NCBI GenBank assembly: GCA_035315345.1
Contig: DATFYA010000010.1
Location: 1 to 64,000 of the forward strand
DNA length: 64,000 bases
Origin: Candidatus Methylomirabilota bacterium
GTDB lineage: Bacteria > Methylomirabilota > Methylomirabilia > Rokubacteriales > CSP1-6
Direction of reading: 5' to 3'
The translations under genes and the position numbers were made by a program. This document shows, piece by piece, positions 25,104-34,689 of the stretch. Positions within the stretch are counted from its first letter, which is position 1. Each line of letters starts with the position of its first letter. The notes under the pieces were generated by a model. That model did not search any database. It was not told where the DNA came from and was given only the letters and a program-made list of their open reading frames with translations.

Positions 25104-25882
25104 CGACCGGCGGGCAGCAGCAGGGCCGCGGACTGGATGAGGAAGTCGGCGAGCACGGTGGTGTAGACCTCGCGGTAGGTCGTCCGCGCGGCGCGCGGCA
25201 TCTCGATGTGCATCGCCAACGTCGTCCGCCCCAGGAGCCCGGACTGCTTGGCCGCCGACGCGGTGTACCACAGCGAATCGATCGGCTCCATCCACACGTC
25301 GAGCCGCGGAACGTCGCCGTCCGCGGGCAGGCGCGCGTCGCGGATCAGCTCGAGCAGGGTCTTGAGCCGCCAGGCGTCGTCGCGGCTCACCCCGACGGTG
25401 GCGATCTCCAGGCGCCCCGCGCTCTCCGCGCGGGCGTTGCCGTGCACCTCCACGTAGAGCCGCAGCGGGCCCTGCGCGGCCTCGGTCACCCCGCGGCGAT
25501 AGGTCTCGTAGACGCGGCGGGCCGGGGCGGTCGGGACCTCGAGCCGGGCGGCGGCGCCCGGCACGCCCTCGGTGGGACGGTTGACGTTGTAGCGGCGGCC
25601 CTCGGCATCGAGCTGTGAATAGCCGGTGGCGACCACCAGCCCGAACCCGCTCTGCCTGGCGAGGTCGCGGCCGATGACGTCGGTGGCGGCGTCCGAGGTG
25701 CCGTGCGGCGCGGCGATCACCAGGCCGGCCCGGCCCTTCTCGGCGTGGACCTCGCCGTTCGCGGTCCTCGCGGGCGGGACCTCCGTGGTCTCGGCCGGCT
25801 CCTTGCCCGTGATCACCCCCGCACAACCCGACGAGAGGAGGGCGAGGCCGATCCCCAGGCTAGCGAGGCCTCGCCTCGTCAT
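25100..25882 (-). CDS. Lipoprotein with N-formylglutamate amidohydrolase-like domain
   Basis: A 260-residue protein with a lipoprotein signal (LASLGIGLALLSSGC, lipobox Cys at about 20). The mature part has APHGTSDAATD, FGLVVATGYSQ, RRYNVNRPTEG, LYVEVHGN and a C-terminal LAMHIEMPRAAR. This order (HG, N-RP, E-HG) is reminiscent of N-formylglutamate amidohydrolase/zinc-peptidase-like folds, but the match is loose. A hydrolase acting in the periplasm is a guess. It overlaps acpS upstream by 23 bases and the convergent AraC gene by four. Confidence 0.6.
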   Translation of the reverse strand: MTRRGLASLGIGLALLSSGCAGVITGKEPAETTEVPPARTANGEVHAEKGRAGLVIAAPHGTSDAATDVIGRDLARQSGFGLVVATGYSQLDAEGRRYNVNRPTEGVPGAAARLEVPTAPARRVYETYRRGVTEAAQGPLRLYVEVHGNARAESAGRLEIATVGVSRDDAWRLKTLLELIRDARLPADGDVPRLDVWMEPIDSLWYTASAAKQSGLLGRTTLAMHIEMPRAARTTYREVYTTVLADFLIQSAALLLPAGR

Positions 25883-26273
25883 CGGCGGTGTCGGCGATCA
25901 GCATCGCCTGCGCCATCGCGTACTCGCCGTCGTGGGTGAGCGAGAGCAGGACGCGCCGACCTCCCTTCGACTCGGCGATCTCCCGACACCGTCCGCTCAG
26001 CACCATCGTCGGGGCCTGGCCGCGCTCGCGGCGCACCTCGAGCTCGCGCCAGTTCACGCCCATGCTGAGCCCGGTGCCCAAGGCCTTGAGGGTCGCTTCC
26101 TTGGCCGCGAAGCGGGCGGCCAGGTGCGGGATGGGATCGCGGCGACGGCGACAATAGGCGATCTCCTGCTCGGTGAACACGCGCTGCAGGAAGCGCTCGT
26201 CCCAGCGCGCCACCACCCGACGCATGCGCGGCATCTGCGTGAGGTCCACGCCGATGCCCAGCACCCGGCTCAT
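25860..26273 (-). CDS. acpS: Holo-[acyl-carrier-protein] synthase
   Basis: A 137-residue phosphopantetheinyl transferase. The metal-binding GIGVDLTQ motif is at residues 6-13 and the RFAAKEATLKALGTGL signature at about 54-69. It moves 4'-phosphopantetheine from CoA to apo-ACP. Its ATG overlaps the stop of glmM (ATGA), a common arrangement. The length is slightly above the usual 120-130. Confidence 0.95.
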   Translation of the reverse strand: MSRVLGIGVDLTQMPRMRRVVARWDERFLQRVFTEQEIAYCRRRRDPIPHLAARFAAKEATLKALGTGLSMGVNWRELEVRRERGQAPTMVLSGRCREIAESKGGRRVLLSLTHDGEYAMAQAMLIADTADDEARPR

Positions 26274-27619
26274 GCGCCGATGGCCTGCCGGACGATGGCG
26301 GCCAGCTCCCCGGCCATCCCCTCGATGCGGGCCTGGTCCTCGCCCTCGATCATCACCCGCAACAGCGACTCGGTGCCGGAGTAGCGCAGCAGGACGCGGC
26401 CCGCGCCGGCCATCTCCTGCTCGAGGGCCTTGGCCCGGTCCACCAGGCCGGGGATCTGGTCGACCGGCGGCTTGCTCGTCACCGCCACGTTCAGCAGGAC
26501 CTGGGGGAACTTGGTCATGCAGCGCGACAGCTCCCCGAGGCTCGACTTCGTCTCCTGCATGACCCCGATGAGCTGGAGCGCGGACACGATGCCATCCCCG
26601 GTGGTGGCGTGATCGAGGAACAACAGGTGGCCCGACTGCTCACCGCCCACGTTGGCTCCGATGCGGAGCATCTCCTCGAGGACGTAGCGGTCGCCCACCT
26701 GCACCTTGACGATGCGGACGCCCAGCTGGGTGAGCGCGCGATCGAGCGCGAGATTGGCCATCACGGTGGTGACCACGGTGCCGCCCTTGAGCTGGCCACG
26801 CGAGGCCAGGTGCCGGCCGCAGATGGCCAGCGCGAAGTCGCCGTCGCGGATCTGCCCCTCCTCGTCCACCGAGATGAGCCGGTCGCCGTCGCCGTCGAAG
26901 GCGACGCCCAGGTGGGCGCGCGACCGCAGCACCTCCTTCTGTAGCGCCTCCGGATGCAGCGCGCCCGCGCCGAGGTTGATGTTCTGGCCGTCGGGGCTGG
27001 CGTTCATCACCCGCACGTCCGCGCCGAGCCGGCGGAAGATCTCGGGGGCGACCCGGTACGTCGCGCCGTGGGCGCAGTCCAGCACGACCCGCAGCCCCCG
27101 CAGGTCGTGCGGACAGCAGGCGCGCGCGTGATCGATGTAGTCGGCTTCGGCCGCCTCGTGCTGCACCAGGCGACCGATGTGCACGCCGGTCGGCCAGGGG
27201 GCGATGTCGCGTCCGCCCAGGCGCGCCTCGATCTCCTCCTCCCAGGCGTCGGGAAACTTGGCGCCCTCGGACGAGAAGATCTTGATGCCATTGTCCTCGA
27301 ACGGGTTGTGCGAGGCCGAGAGCACCACGCCGCCGTGCGCCTCCAGCCGCCGGGTGAGATAGGCGATCGCGGGAGTGGGCAGCACGCCGACCGCGTAGAC
27401 GTCTCCGCCCGCCGACAGCGCGCCCGCCACGAGGGCGCCCTCCAGCATGGGCCCGGACAGCCGCGTGTCGCGTCCGACCACCAGTCGGGTCTTGGTGGTG
27501 CCGTGGTGCTCGAGCAGCGTCGCCACCAGCTGGCGGCCGAGCCGGAACGCCAGCTCGGTGGTGAGCGGGGGCTTGTTGGCGAGACCGCGGATCCCGTCGG
27601 TGCCGAAGAGGCGGCTCAC
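26270..27619 (-). CDS. glmM: Phosphoglucosamine mutase
   Basis: A 449-residue alpha-D-phosphohexomutase. The phosphoserine loop LSASHNPFEDNGIK puts the catalytic serine at residue 102; the metal loop FDGDGDR has aspartates 242, 244 and 246. GGEQSGHL is the sugar-binding loop and RYSGTESLLRVMIEG the phosphate-binding loop. It interconverts glucosamine-6-P and glucosamine-1-P for peptidoglycan and LPS precursors. It sits directly after cdaA-cdaR, an arrangement known from other phyla where CdaR/CdaA and GlmM interact physically. Confidence 0.97.
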   Translation of the reverse strand: MSRLFGTDGIRGLANKPPLTTELAFRLGRQLVATLLEHHGTTKTRLVVGRDTRLSGPMLEGALVAGALSAGGDVYAVGVLPTPAIAYLTRRLEAHGGVVLSASHNPFEDNGIKIFSSEGAKFPDAWEEEIEARLGGRDIAPWPTGVHIGRLVQHEAAEADYIDHARACCPHDLRGLRVVLDCAHGATYRVAPEIFRRLGADVRVMNASPDGQNINLGAGALHPEALQKEVLRSRAHLGVAFDGDGDRLISVDEEGQIRDGDFALAICGRHLASRGQLKGGTVVTTVMANLALDRALTQLGVRIVKVQVGDRYVLEEMLRIGANVGGEQSGHLLFLDHATTGDGIVSALQLIGVMQETKSSLGELSRCMTKFPQVLLNVAVTSKPPVDQIPGLVDRAKALEQEMAGAGRVLLRYSGTESLLRVMIEGEDQARIEGMAGELAAIVRQAIGA

Positions 27620-27993
27620 GAGCGGGCCGATCCGAGGACGAGGTGCACGCGCGACGGACTGACCCGCAGGACGGTGACACCGGGCGGGACCATGATCTGC
27701 TCCGGGAGCACGCTCACCGTCACCTCGCCCGGCTTCGCCCCGGTGAGGTTCACCCGCGCCTTGACCCGGTCCGGTCCCAGGCGCAGGAGGGTGCCCCGCA
27801 GGCCGTGGAGCTGGACGTCGACGCTGTCGGGACGCTCGCCCATCACCTGGAGTCCGTCGGGGATCCCGCTCAGCTCGAGCGGCGCCGCGATGATCAGCTC
27901 GGACTTCTCCGAGGTCATGACGAACGCCCAGAGCACCATGGACACCGCGAAGGCCAGGAGCTTCAGCTCCCAGTGACGGGTGAGCGCGCTCAC
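27616..27993 (-). CDS. YbbR-domain protein (CdaR-like)
   Basis: A 125-residue protein starting at GTG. One N-terminal membrane helix (LKLLAFAVSMVLWAFVM) is followed by a single YbbR repeat (IAAPLELSGIPDGLQVMGE; VDVQLHGLRGTLLRL; VTVSVLPEQIMVPPGVTVL). CdaR proteins modulate the diadenylate cyclase CdaA; Firmicute versions have several repeats, so this one is short. It overlaps cdaA (GTGA) and glmM by four bases each. Confidence 0.87.
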   Translation of the reverse strand: MSALTRHWELKLLAFAVSMVLWAFVMTSEKSELIIAAPLELSGIPDGLQVMGERPDSVDVQLHGLRGTLLRLGPDRVKARVNLTGAKPGEVTVSVLPEQIMVPPGVTVLRVSPSRVHLVLGSARS

Positions 27994-28814
27994 TTGCGGA
28001 GCCACTCCCGCGCCGGCTCCCACCACGCCGATCGCCGCGGCAGGGGCGCTTCCTCGAGGGAGAACAGCTCGGCCAGTCGGCGCCGCAGCGCCTCCTGGTC
28101 GAGCGGCGACTCCATCTGGCCGTCGACGGCCAGCGAGATCCGTCCGCTCTCCTCGGAGACGATCAGCACCACCGCGTCGGTCTCCTCGGCCAGTCCCAGC
28201 CCGGCGCGATGGCGCGTGCCCATGTTCCGGCCGAGCTGGGTGTTGCGCGAGAGCGGCAGGAAACACCCGGCCGCGGCCACCCGGTCGCCGCGGATGAAGG
28301 CGGCGCCGTCGTGGAGCGGAGAGTACGGCAGGAACAGGCTCACCAGCAGATCGGCCGACACCAGCGCGTCGAGCGGCACGCCCAGCTCCGCGTAGTTGCG
28401 CAGACCGGTGGTGCGCTCGAGCACGATCAGGGCTCCGATGCGCTTGCTGGCCAGGGAGTCGGCCGCCTTGATCACGTCGTCGATCAGGTGGCTGCGCTCC
28501 TCGCGGGCGCCCATGGTCATGCCCTGGAAGAGACGGCTCTCCCCGAGACGGGTCAGCGCGCGGCGCAGCTCGGGCTGGAAGAGCACCACGAGGGCCAGAA
28601 CCCAGAACGACCAGAAGTTGTCGAGCAACCAGCTGGTGCTGAAGAGCTCGAGCTGCCGCGCCACGTACGAGGCGACCATGAGACCGGCCAGCCCGAGCAG
28701 CATCTGGATGGCGCGCGTCTCCTTGAACATGACGAAGATGCGGTAGAGGACGATCGCCACCACCACGATGTCGATGGCGTCGCGGAGACGGAAGGTCTGG
28801 AGCACCGGCCACAC
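27990..28814 (-). CDS. cdaA: Diadenylate cyclase CdaA
   Basis: A 274-residue membrane enzyme starting at GTG. Three hydrophobic segments lie at about 13-28, 36-50 and 66-82. The DAC domain has DGA at 169-171 (PLHDGAAFI) and RHR at 201-203 (GTRHRAGLG), the residues that bind ATP and metal. It makes cyclic di-AMP from two ATP. Two bases separate it from folP. c-di-AMP usually controls potassium and osmotic balance; no target is visible in the window. Confidence 0.95.
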   Translation of the reverse strand: MWPVLQTFRLRDAIDIVVVAIVLYRIFVMFKETRAIQMLLGLAGLMVASYVARQLELFSTSWLLDNFWSFWVLALVVLFQPELRRALTRLGESRLFQGMTMGAREERSHLIDDVIKAADSLASKRIGALIVLERTTGLRNYAELGVPLDALVSADLLVSLFLPYSPLHDGAAFIRGDRVAAAGCFLPLSRNTQLGRNMGTRHRAGLGLAEETDAVVLIVSEESGRISLAVDGQMESPLDQEALRRRLAELFSLEEAPLPRRSAWWEPAREWLRK

Positions 28815-28816
28815 GG

Positions 28817-29707
28817 CTAGGCGACTCCGGCGGCCGCGCGCTCCCGCGCGCGCTGCAACGCCTGGGCGACGCGGACCGCCTGCACCGTCTCGGCCACGTC
28901 GTGGGCCCGGATGACGTGGGCGCCGCCGAGCACCGCGGCGGCGGCGGCCGCGAGGCTCCCGGGTAGGCGATCGGTCGGGTCGTCGACACCGGCCAGGGCG
29001 CCGATGAACGACTTCCGCGAGACGCCGACGTGGAGCGGGCGGCCCAGCGCATGCAGGGCCGGCAGGTCCGCGAGCACGCGGCAATCCCAGTCGGGCCAGG
29101 CGACGGACGGGCCGCGGAAGAAGCCGATGCCCGGGTCGAGCAGGATGCGCTCGTCCGGGATGCCCGCGGCTCGCGCGAGCGCCAGGCTTCGCTCCAGCGA
29201 GTCGCGCACGATCGCGATGGGGTCGGCCATCGGGTCGATCGGCGCGCCGTGGGCGGGCGAGGCCATCAATACCAGTCCCGCCCCCGCCTCCGCGGCCAGA
29301 CCGGCCAGGGCCGGATCGAGATGCAGGCCGCTGACGTCGTTGATCAGGCGGGCGCCGGCCTCGAGGGCGGCCCGGGCCGGCACCGAGCGGCTCGTGTCGG
29401 CCGAGACGGGCAGGCCGAGTCGCGCGGTGAGCCGGCCAATCGCCTGGCGAAGTCGATCCGCCTCCTGCTCGGCCGGGATCCACGCCTCGAGGTAGGGCGC
29501 GGTGGACATGGCCCCCACGTCGAGCCAGGCCGCCCCCGCGCGCGCCATGGCGCCGGCCGTGCGCAGCAGCCGATCACTGTCGGGGGCCACGGAGCCGGGG
29601 TAGAAGGACTCCGGGCTCACGTTGAGCGCACCCACGACGGCCACGTCCAGGCCATCGCCTATCGACACCCCTGCCACGGTCGCGCGGTTCACGGGAGAGT
29701 ACCCCAT
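28817..29707 (-). CDS. folP: Dihydropteroate synthase
   Basis: A 296-residue TIM-barrel enzyme. Motifs: VGALNVSPESFYPGS (usual MGILNVTPDSFSDGG), GAAWLDVGAMSTAP, LPVSADTSRSVPARAAL, ARLINDVSGL, DPGIGFF and GVSRKSFIG. It condenses 6-hydroxymethyl-dihydropterin-PP with p-aminobenzoate. Some consensus residues are altered (MST instead of GGEST; SPAHG in place of the MH-x-G region), so it is a divergent member. ATG 29707 is chosen since the family begins shortly before the first strand. Confidence 0.85.
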   Translation of the reverse strand: MGYSPVNRATVAGVSIGDGLDVAVVGALNVSPESFYPGSVAPDSDRLLRTAGAMARAGAAWLDVGAMSTAPYLEAWIPAEQEADRLRQAIGRLTARLGLPVSADTSRSVPARAALEAGARLINDVSGLHLDPALAGLAAEAGAGLVLMASPAHGAPIDPMADPIAIVRDSLERSLALARAAGIPDERILLDPGIGFFRGPSVAWPDWDCRVLADLPALHALGRPLHVGVSRKSFIGALAGVDDPTDRLPGSLAAAAAAVLGGAHVIRAHDVAETVQAVRVAQALQRARERAAAGVA

Positions 29708-29783
29708 CGACACGTTATCATCGCGAGCGGCCGAAGCGGCACGCCGAATTTGACGTGAATGCGAGACCCGCTTCTCTTTCTGA

Positions 29784-29810
29784 TGCGGGGGCCCAGACAT
29801 GGCCCCCGCA
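29784..29810. terminator. GC-rich hairpin between ftsH and folP
   Basis: TGCGGGGGCC-CAGACAT-GGCCCCCGCA is a perfect 10-base stem with a 7-base loop, 37 bases beyond the ftsH stop in the minus direction. No run of U follows it, so it could attenuate or pause rather than end transcription. Confidence 0.5.
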
Positions 29811-29846
29811 CTCCCCCAGCCGCGGACAACCCGCCGGCGGGCGGCT

Positions 29847-31658
29847 CTACGCGGGGCTGGGCGCCTCGTGGAGCGGCGGCACGCGGAGGATGCGGGCGAT
29901 CTCCTCGCCGTCGAGCGATTCGCGCTCCAGCAGGGCGCGGGCGAGGGCGTGCAGCTTCTCGAGGTTCGACTCGATCATGTGGCGCGCGCGCGCCGCGGAC
30001 TCGACGACGATGCGCTTGATCTCCGAATCGATCAGCACCGCGGTCTCCTCGCTGAAGTCCTTCGGGCGCGCCACCTCACGACCGAGGAAGATGTGCTCCT
30101 CGCCCTTGCCGAAGGTGAGCGGCCCCATCTTGTCCGACATGCCCCACTCGCACACCATCTTGCGCGCCATGTCGGTGGCCTTCTCGAGATCGTCGCCCGC
30201 GCCGGTGGTCTGCTGCTGGAAGACGATCTCCTCGGCGGCGCGGCCGCCGAGCAGGATCGTGATCCGGTTCACCAGGTACTCGCGCGAGTAGTTGTACTTG
30301 TCGTCGGCGGGCAGCTGCTGGGTGAGGCCGAGCGCGCGGCCGCGCGGAATGATGGTGACCTTGTGCAGCGGATCCGCGCCGGGCAACAGGTCCGCGACGA
30401 GGGCGTGGCCCGCCTCGTGATAGGCGATCGTCTTCTTCTCGGTCTCCGAGATGATCATCGAGCGCCGCTCCACGCCCATCAGGACCTTGTCCTTGGCGTT
30501 CTCGAAGTCGAGCATCTCGACGACCTTCTTGTCCTGGCGCGCGGCCAGCAGCGCGGCCTCGTTCACCAGATTGGCGAGATCGGCGCCCGAGAAGCCGGGC
30601 GTGCCCCGCGCCAGCACCTTGAGGTCGACCTTGGGCGCGAGCGGGATCCGCCGTGCGTGCACCTTCAGGATCTCCTCGCGGCCCTTGACATCGGGTCGCG
30701 CCACCACCACCTGGCGGTCGAAGCGCCCCGGCCGCAGCAGGGCGGGATCGAGCACGTCGGGCCGGTTGGTGGCCGCGATGAGGATGACGCCCTCGTTGGT
30801 CTCGAAGCCGTCCATCTCGACCAGCAGCTGGTTCAGGGTCTGCTCGCGCTCGTCGTGGCCGCCGCCGAGGCCCGCGCCCCGGTGTCGGCCGACCGCGTCG
30901 ATCTCGTCCATGAAGATGATGCAGGGCGCGTGCTTCTTGCCCTGCTCGAACAGGTCGCGTACCCGGGAGGCGCCCACGCCGACGAACATCTCGACGAAGT
31001 CCGAGCCCGAGATCGAGAAGAACGGCACGTTGGCCTCGCCCGCGATGGCCTTGGCCAGCAGGGTCTTGCCGGTGCCGGGAGGGCCGACCAGCAGCACCCC
31101 CTTCGGGATCTTGCCGCCGAGCTTCTGGAACTTGGGCGGATCCTTGAGGAACTCGATGATCTCGCGCAGCTCTTCCTTGGCCTCGTCCACGCCCGCCACG
31201 TCCTGGAAGGTGACCTTGTTCTGCTTCTCGGAGATCAGCCGCGCGCGCGCCTTGCCGAAGGACAGCGCCTTGGCGCCGCCGCCCTGCATCTGGCGCATGA
31301 AGAAGATCCACACGCCGATGAACAGCAGCATCGGCACCCACTGCAGCACGATCGCCAGCCACGAGTTGGTGTCGGGCGGCTTGACGTCGATCTTCACGCC
31401 CTTGTCCTTCAGCGACTTCACCAGGTCGGGGTAGTCGGCGGTGAAGGTGCGGAACGACGACCCGTCGCTCAGACGCCCGGAGACGTTGTTGCCCTTGAGC
31501 GTGACCTCGCGGACCTCGCCCGACTCGACCTTCTTCAGGAAGTCGGAGAAGACGATCTCGCCCCGGGGCGACTGGTTCTGCTGGAAGAGCTGGAAGAGGA
31601 GGATGACGATGAGGCCGATCACCATCCACAGAGCGAGATTTTTGTAGAACGGATTCAT
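29847..31658 (-). CDS. ftsH: ATP-dependent zinc metalloprotease FtsH
   Basis: A 603-residue membrane AAA+ protease. Transmembrane helices lie at about 9-26 and 100-120, with a small periplasmic domain between. Walker A GPPGTGKT is 192-199, Walker B IIFMDEID ends at 253 and the second region of homology ([19 protein letters not shown]) follows. The zinc site is HEAGH at 414-418 with a third ligand near D490. FtsH degrades misfolded and regulatory membrane and cytosolic proteins. ATG 31658 (not the upstream codon at 31694) fits the MNPFYKN start typical of the family. Confidence 0.98.
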   Translation of the reverse strand: MNPFYKNLALWMVIGLIVILLFQLFQQNQSPRGEIVFSDFLKKVESGEVREVTLKGNNVSGRLSDGSSFRTFTADYPDLVKSLKDKGVKIDVKPPDTNSWLAIVLQWVPMLLFIGVWIFFMRQMQGGGAKALSFGKARARLISEKQNKVTFQDVAGVDEAKEELREIIEFLKDPPKFQKLGGKIPKGVLLVGPPGTGKTLLAKAIAGEANVPFFSISGSDFVEMFVGVGASRVRDLFEQGKKHAPCIIFMDEIDAVGRHRGAGLGGGHDEREQTLNQLLVEMDGFETNEGVILIAATNRPDVLDPALLRPGRFDRQVVVARPDVKGREEILKVHARRIPLAPKVDLKVLARGTPGFSGADLANLVNEAALLAARQDKKVVEMLDFENAKDKVLMGVERRSMIISETEKKTIAYHEAGHALVADLLPGADPLHKVTIIPRGRALGLTQQLPADDKYNYSREYLVNRITILLGGRAAEEIVFQQQTTGAGDDLEKATDMARKMVCEWGMSDKMGPLTFGKGEEHIFLGREVARPKDFSEETAVLIDSEIKRIVVESAARARHMIESNLEKLHALARALLERESLDGEEIARILRVPPLHEAPSPA

Positions 31659-31667
31659 GGTGCAGTA

Positions 31668-31673
31668 ACTATA
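31668..31673 (-). promoter_or_regulatory. Possible -10 element of ftsH
   Basis: On the minus strand TATAGT lies 10 bases before the ftsH start codon, in an otherwise GC-rich sequence. An upstream TTGCGC is a weak -35 candidate at short spacing. If used, the leader is only a few bases long. Confidence 0.35.
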
Positions 31674-31725
31674 CCATACGGTGCGCAGGCGCAAACGGCC
31701 GTCAACATGAGAATCAGCCGGCCAA

Positions 31726-32265
31726 TCAGGACGGCGGGAGCACCGGGTCCAGCACGGCCAGGTCGGGCAAATTGCGGTGCCAGCCGTCGTAGTCGAGCCC
31801 GTAGCCGACCACGAACTCGTCGGGGATCACGAAGCCCACGTAGTCGATGTCGACATCGACATCGCGCCGGGACACCTTGTCCAGCAGGACGCACAGGGCC
31901 AGGCTGCGCGGGTGCCGGGTCGCCAGGTTGCGGCGCAGATAGCTGATGGTCCGCCCCGAGTCGATGACGTCTTCCACGATGATCACGTCCCGGCCCTCGA
32001 TCGAGATCGACAGGTCCGCGGTCAGCCGCACCACCCCTGAGGACTTCGTGCCCGCGCCGTACGAGGACACCGCCATGAAGTCCATGGTGCCGGCCAGCGG
32101 GATGGCCCGGAGCAGGTCGGCGGTGAAAACGATCGCGCCCTTGAGCACGCCGACCAGAAGCGGCGAGCGTCCCTGATAGTCACGGCCGATCGACCGGCCC
32201 AGATCGCCGACGCGGGCGGCGATCTCCTCCCGCGAGATCAGGATGCGGCCCAGACGCCGGTCCAC
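31726..32265 (-). CDS. hpt: Hypoxanthine phosphoribosyltransferase
   Basis: A 179-residue type I phosphoribosyltransferase starting at GTG. The PRPP motif [13 protein letters not shown] is near residue 98. The start [37 protein letters not shown] and the end [19 protein letters not shown] are family-typical. It salvages hypoxanthine (and guanine) to IMP (GMP). The hpt-ftsH order is widespread; tilS, often just upstream, is not present, and a SPOR protein gene occupies that side. Confidence 0.95.
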   Translation of the reverse strand: MDRRLGRILISREEIAARVGDLGRSIGRDYQGRSPLLVGVLKGAIVFTADLLRAIPLAGTMDFMAVSSYGAGTKSSGVVRLTADLSISIEGRDVIIVEDVIDSGRTISYLRRNLATRHPRSLALCVLLDKVSRRDVDVDIDYVGFVIPDEFVVGYGLDYDGWHRNLPDLAVLDPVLPPS

Positions 32266-32277
32266 CGGGGCTGAGGC

Positions 32278-32985
32278 CTAGTTGAGCGTGACGAACACGT
32301 TGAGCGAGCGCGAGCCGCGCAGCCGCTCGGCCGCCGCCGCGGCCTCCTCGCGCGACTTGAAGGTGCCGATCCGGACCCGGTAGCGGGCGTGTCCCTCCGC
32401 GAGGGTCGCCACGTAGGCCTCGAGCCCGGAGGAGGCCAGCTGCTGCCGCATGTCATCGGCCTGCTTACGGTTCTTGAATGCGGCGACCTGGATCGTCCAC
32501 GGTGAGCCCGCCGTGGGCGCGGGCGCGGCCGGCGCGGCCTTGCTCTGGACCGGCGGCAGCGCGGCCACCGACGGCGCGGGCGTGGCAGCCGCCGGTGCGG
32601 TGGAGGCCGGCGCGGGCGGCGCCGGAGGCGTGGGTGACGGCTTGATGGCCACCGTCTTGGGCTCGGGCCGCGGCGACGCCCCCTGCGCGGCCAGCGGCTC
32701 GGTCAGCGTCTGATAGAACGTCAGCTTCTCCGTCGGCTCGGGCGCGCGGTCGGCCATGGTCTCGGCCGCGAGGCCCCCGCGGCGCGCGGGCGGCGTCGCC
32801 GCCTTGCGGGCCGCCTCGGAGACGGACGGCAAGGACACGGGGGGCGCGGGACGCGCCCACTGACGGCCGACGAGCAGGCCCAGGGCGAAGGTCAGCACGA
32901 GCATCACCAGGACCCCGCCGCCCAGCACCATCCACTGGCCGGTGCCGGGCCCGCTCCCCACCCGTCGCCGCACGGACGTGGCCAT
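32278..32985 (-). CDS. SPOR domain membrane protein
   Basis: A 235-residue protein. One transmembrane helix at about 18-41 (WMVLGGGVLVMLVLTFALGLL) follows a basic cytoplasmic start. A Pro/Ala-rich linker spans about 50-160, and a C-terminal SPOR domain covers about 160-235 (WTIQVAAFKNRKQADDMRQQL; YRVRIGTFKSREEAAAAAERL). SPOR domains bind denuded peptidoglycan glycans at the septum. It lies three bases after argS and 12 before hpt. Confidence 0.88.
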   Translation of the reverse strand: MATSVRRRVGSGPGTGQWMVLGGGVLVMLVLTFALGLLVGRQWARPAPPVSLPSVSEAARKAATPPARRGGLAAETMADRAPEPTEKLTFYQTLTEPLAAQGASPRPEPKTVAIKPSPTPPAPPAPASTAPAAATPAPSVAALPPVQSKAAPAAPAPTAGSPWTIQVAAFKNRKQADDMRQQLASSGLEAYVATLAEGHARYRVRIGTFKSREEAAAAAERLRGSRSLNVFVTLN

Positions 32986-32988
32986 GGC

Positions 32989-34674
32989 TCAGTCGCGCTC
33001 GCCGGCGCGGCTCATGCTGTCCGGCGCGGAGACGCCGAGCAGGTCGAGCCCGTTGCGGATCACCTGCCCCACCGCGGCGCAGAGGCCGAGGCGGGCCAGC
33101 GTGGTGGCGCGATCGGGCGTGATCACCCGGTGCGCCTTGTAGTACGGGTGAAAGACGCCGGCCAGCTCCGAGAGATAGTAGGCGACGCGATGGGGCTCGC
33201 GGGCTCGCGCGGCGCCCGCCACCAGCTCCGGGTACTGCAGGAGCCGCTTGATCAGCGCCTGCTCCTCCGGCAGCGTCAGCGTGGCGAAGTCGACCTGATC
33301 CCACGGCGGCACGTCCACCGCTTGATCGCCGGCGGTCTTGAAGAGGCTGGCGACGCGGGCGTGCGCGTACTGGACGTAGAACACCGGATTGTCGGACGAC
33401 TGGCGCGTGGCGACCGCGAGGTCGAACTCGAGCGGGCTGTCGTGGCGCCGGGTGAGGAACGTGAAGCGCGCGGCGTCGCGGCCGACCTCTTCCAGCAATT
33501 CCTCCATGAGGACGAACTCGCCGCGGCGCTTCGACATGCGCACCGGCTGGCCGTCGCGCAGCAGGGTCACGAGCTGCACGATGAGCACGTCGAACGCGGA
33601 GGCGGGATGGCCGAGAGCCTGCATCGCGGCCCGCAAGCGGGCGACGTAGCCGTGATGGTCCGGGCCGATGAAGTCGATCACGTGGTCGGCGCGTCCGAAC
33701 TTCTCGAAGTGGTGGAAGCCGACGTCCACTCCGAAGTAGGTCAGCTCGCCGTCCGACCGCCGGAGTACCCGGTCCTTGTCGTCGCCCAGCGCGGTGGAGC
33801 GGAACCAGAGCGCGCCGTCCTGCTCGTAGGTGTGGCCGGCCGCCGCGAGGGCCGCGATGGCCTCCCGGGGGCGGCCCGCGTCGCGCACGTCGCGCTGCTC
33901 GTGCGCCCACTGGTCGAAGTGCGTGCCGTAGGCCTCCAGCACCCGACGCTGCGTCTCCACGATCGCGGCGACCGCGCGGCGACCCAGCCGCTCCAGGCGC
34001 TGCGGCTCGGGCAAGGCCGCGGTCGCCCGCAGGGCCGCCTCGTCTTCGGCGAGCCACTCCGCCACCAGCTCGATCAGGTACTCGCCGGGGTACGCGTTCT
34101 CGGGCAGCTCGGCGGGATCGCCCAGCGCCTGGCGGAGCCGCACGTCCACCGACCGGGCGAGGGCCAGGAACTGGTTGCCCGCGTCGTTGACGTAGTACTG
34201 CGATTCGACCGCGTAGCCCTGGGCACGGAAGATCCGCGCGAGCGCGTCGCCCACCGCGGCGGCGCGCGCGTTGACGATCACGAGCGGGCCGGTCGGGTTG
34301 GCCGAGACGAACTCGACGAGCACGCGCGTCCCGCGCCCCGCCGCGCTCGTGCCGTAGGACTTGCCCGCGGCCAGGATCGCGTGGAGGCCATCCGCGCACC
34401 AGCGGGGGGAGAGGAAGACGTTGAGGAATCCAGGCCCCGCGATCTCGAGCCGATCGACCGCAGGCGTGCGGGGAAAGTTCGCCACGATCGCCTCGGCGAT
34501 CTTCCGCGGTGGCCGGCGCGCCTCGCGCGCGAGGGCCATGGCCGCGTTGGTGGCGTAGTCGCCGTGCCGCGCGTCGCGCGGGATCTCCCACTGCACCTCG
34601 GTCGGTGCGGGCAACCCGGCGGCGTCGAGCGCGTGCCTCAATGCGTCCGCGAGATGGTCGGTGATGTTCTTCAC
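32989..34674 (-). CDS. argS: Arginine-tRNA ligase with altered HIGH motif
   Basis: A 561-residue class I synthetase: N-terminal Add1 domain (1-95), Rossmann catalytic domain with SANPTGPL at 124-131, VNDAGNQF, FGVDVGFHHFEKFGRADHVID and RMSKRRGEFV at 379-388, and a C-terminal anticodon-binding domain ending near 561. The usual HVGH after PTGPL is replaced by VIVN (132-135), so both HIGH histidines are absent, while surrounding residues are well kept. GTG 34674 is the start. The frame is open far upstream and contains a cobQ remnant, so a longer start chosen automatically would be wrong. Confidence 0.93.
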   Translation of the reverse strand: MKNITDHLADALRHALDAAGLPAPTEVQWEIPRDARHGDYATNAAMALAREARRPPRKIAEAIVANFPRTPAVDRLEIAGPGFLNVFLSPRWCADGLHAILAAGKSYGTSAAGRGTRVLVEFVSANPTGPLVIVNARAAAVGDALARIFRAQGYAVESQYYVNDAGNQFLALARSVDVRLRQALGDPAELPENAYPGEYLIELVAEWLAEDEAALRATAALPEPQRLERLGRRAVAAIVETQRRVLEAYGTHFDQWAHEQRDVRDAGRPREAIAALAAAGHTYEQDGALWFRSTALGDDKDRVLRRSDGELTYFGVDVGFHHFEKFGRADHVIDFIGPDHHGYVARLRAAMQALGHPASAFDVLIVQLVTLLRDGQPVRMSKRRGEFVLMEELLEEVGRDAARFTFLTRRHDSPLEFDLAVATRQSSDNPVFYVQYAHARVASLFKTAGDQAVDVPPWDQVDFATLTLPEEQALIKRLLQYPELVAGAARAREPHRVAYYLSELAGVFHPYYKAHRVITPDRATTLARLGLCAAVGQVIRNGLDLLGVSAPDSMSRAGERD

Positions 34675-34689
34675 GGCGGCGGCGGAGAT

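Noticed and set aside
32266-32277. Search for tilS between hpt and its upstream neighbour, its usual place beside ftsH.
   Set aside because: Only 12 bases separate hpt from the SPOR gene, so tilS must lie elsewhere; relocation of tilS is common and not remarkable.
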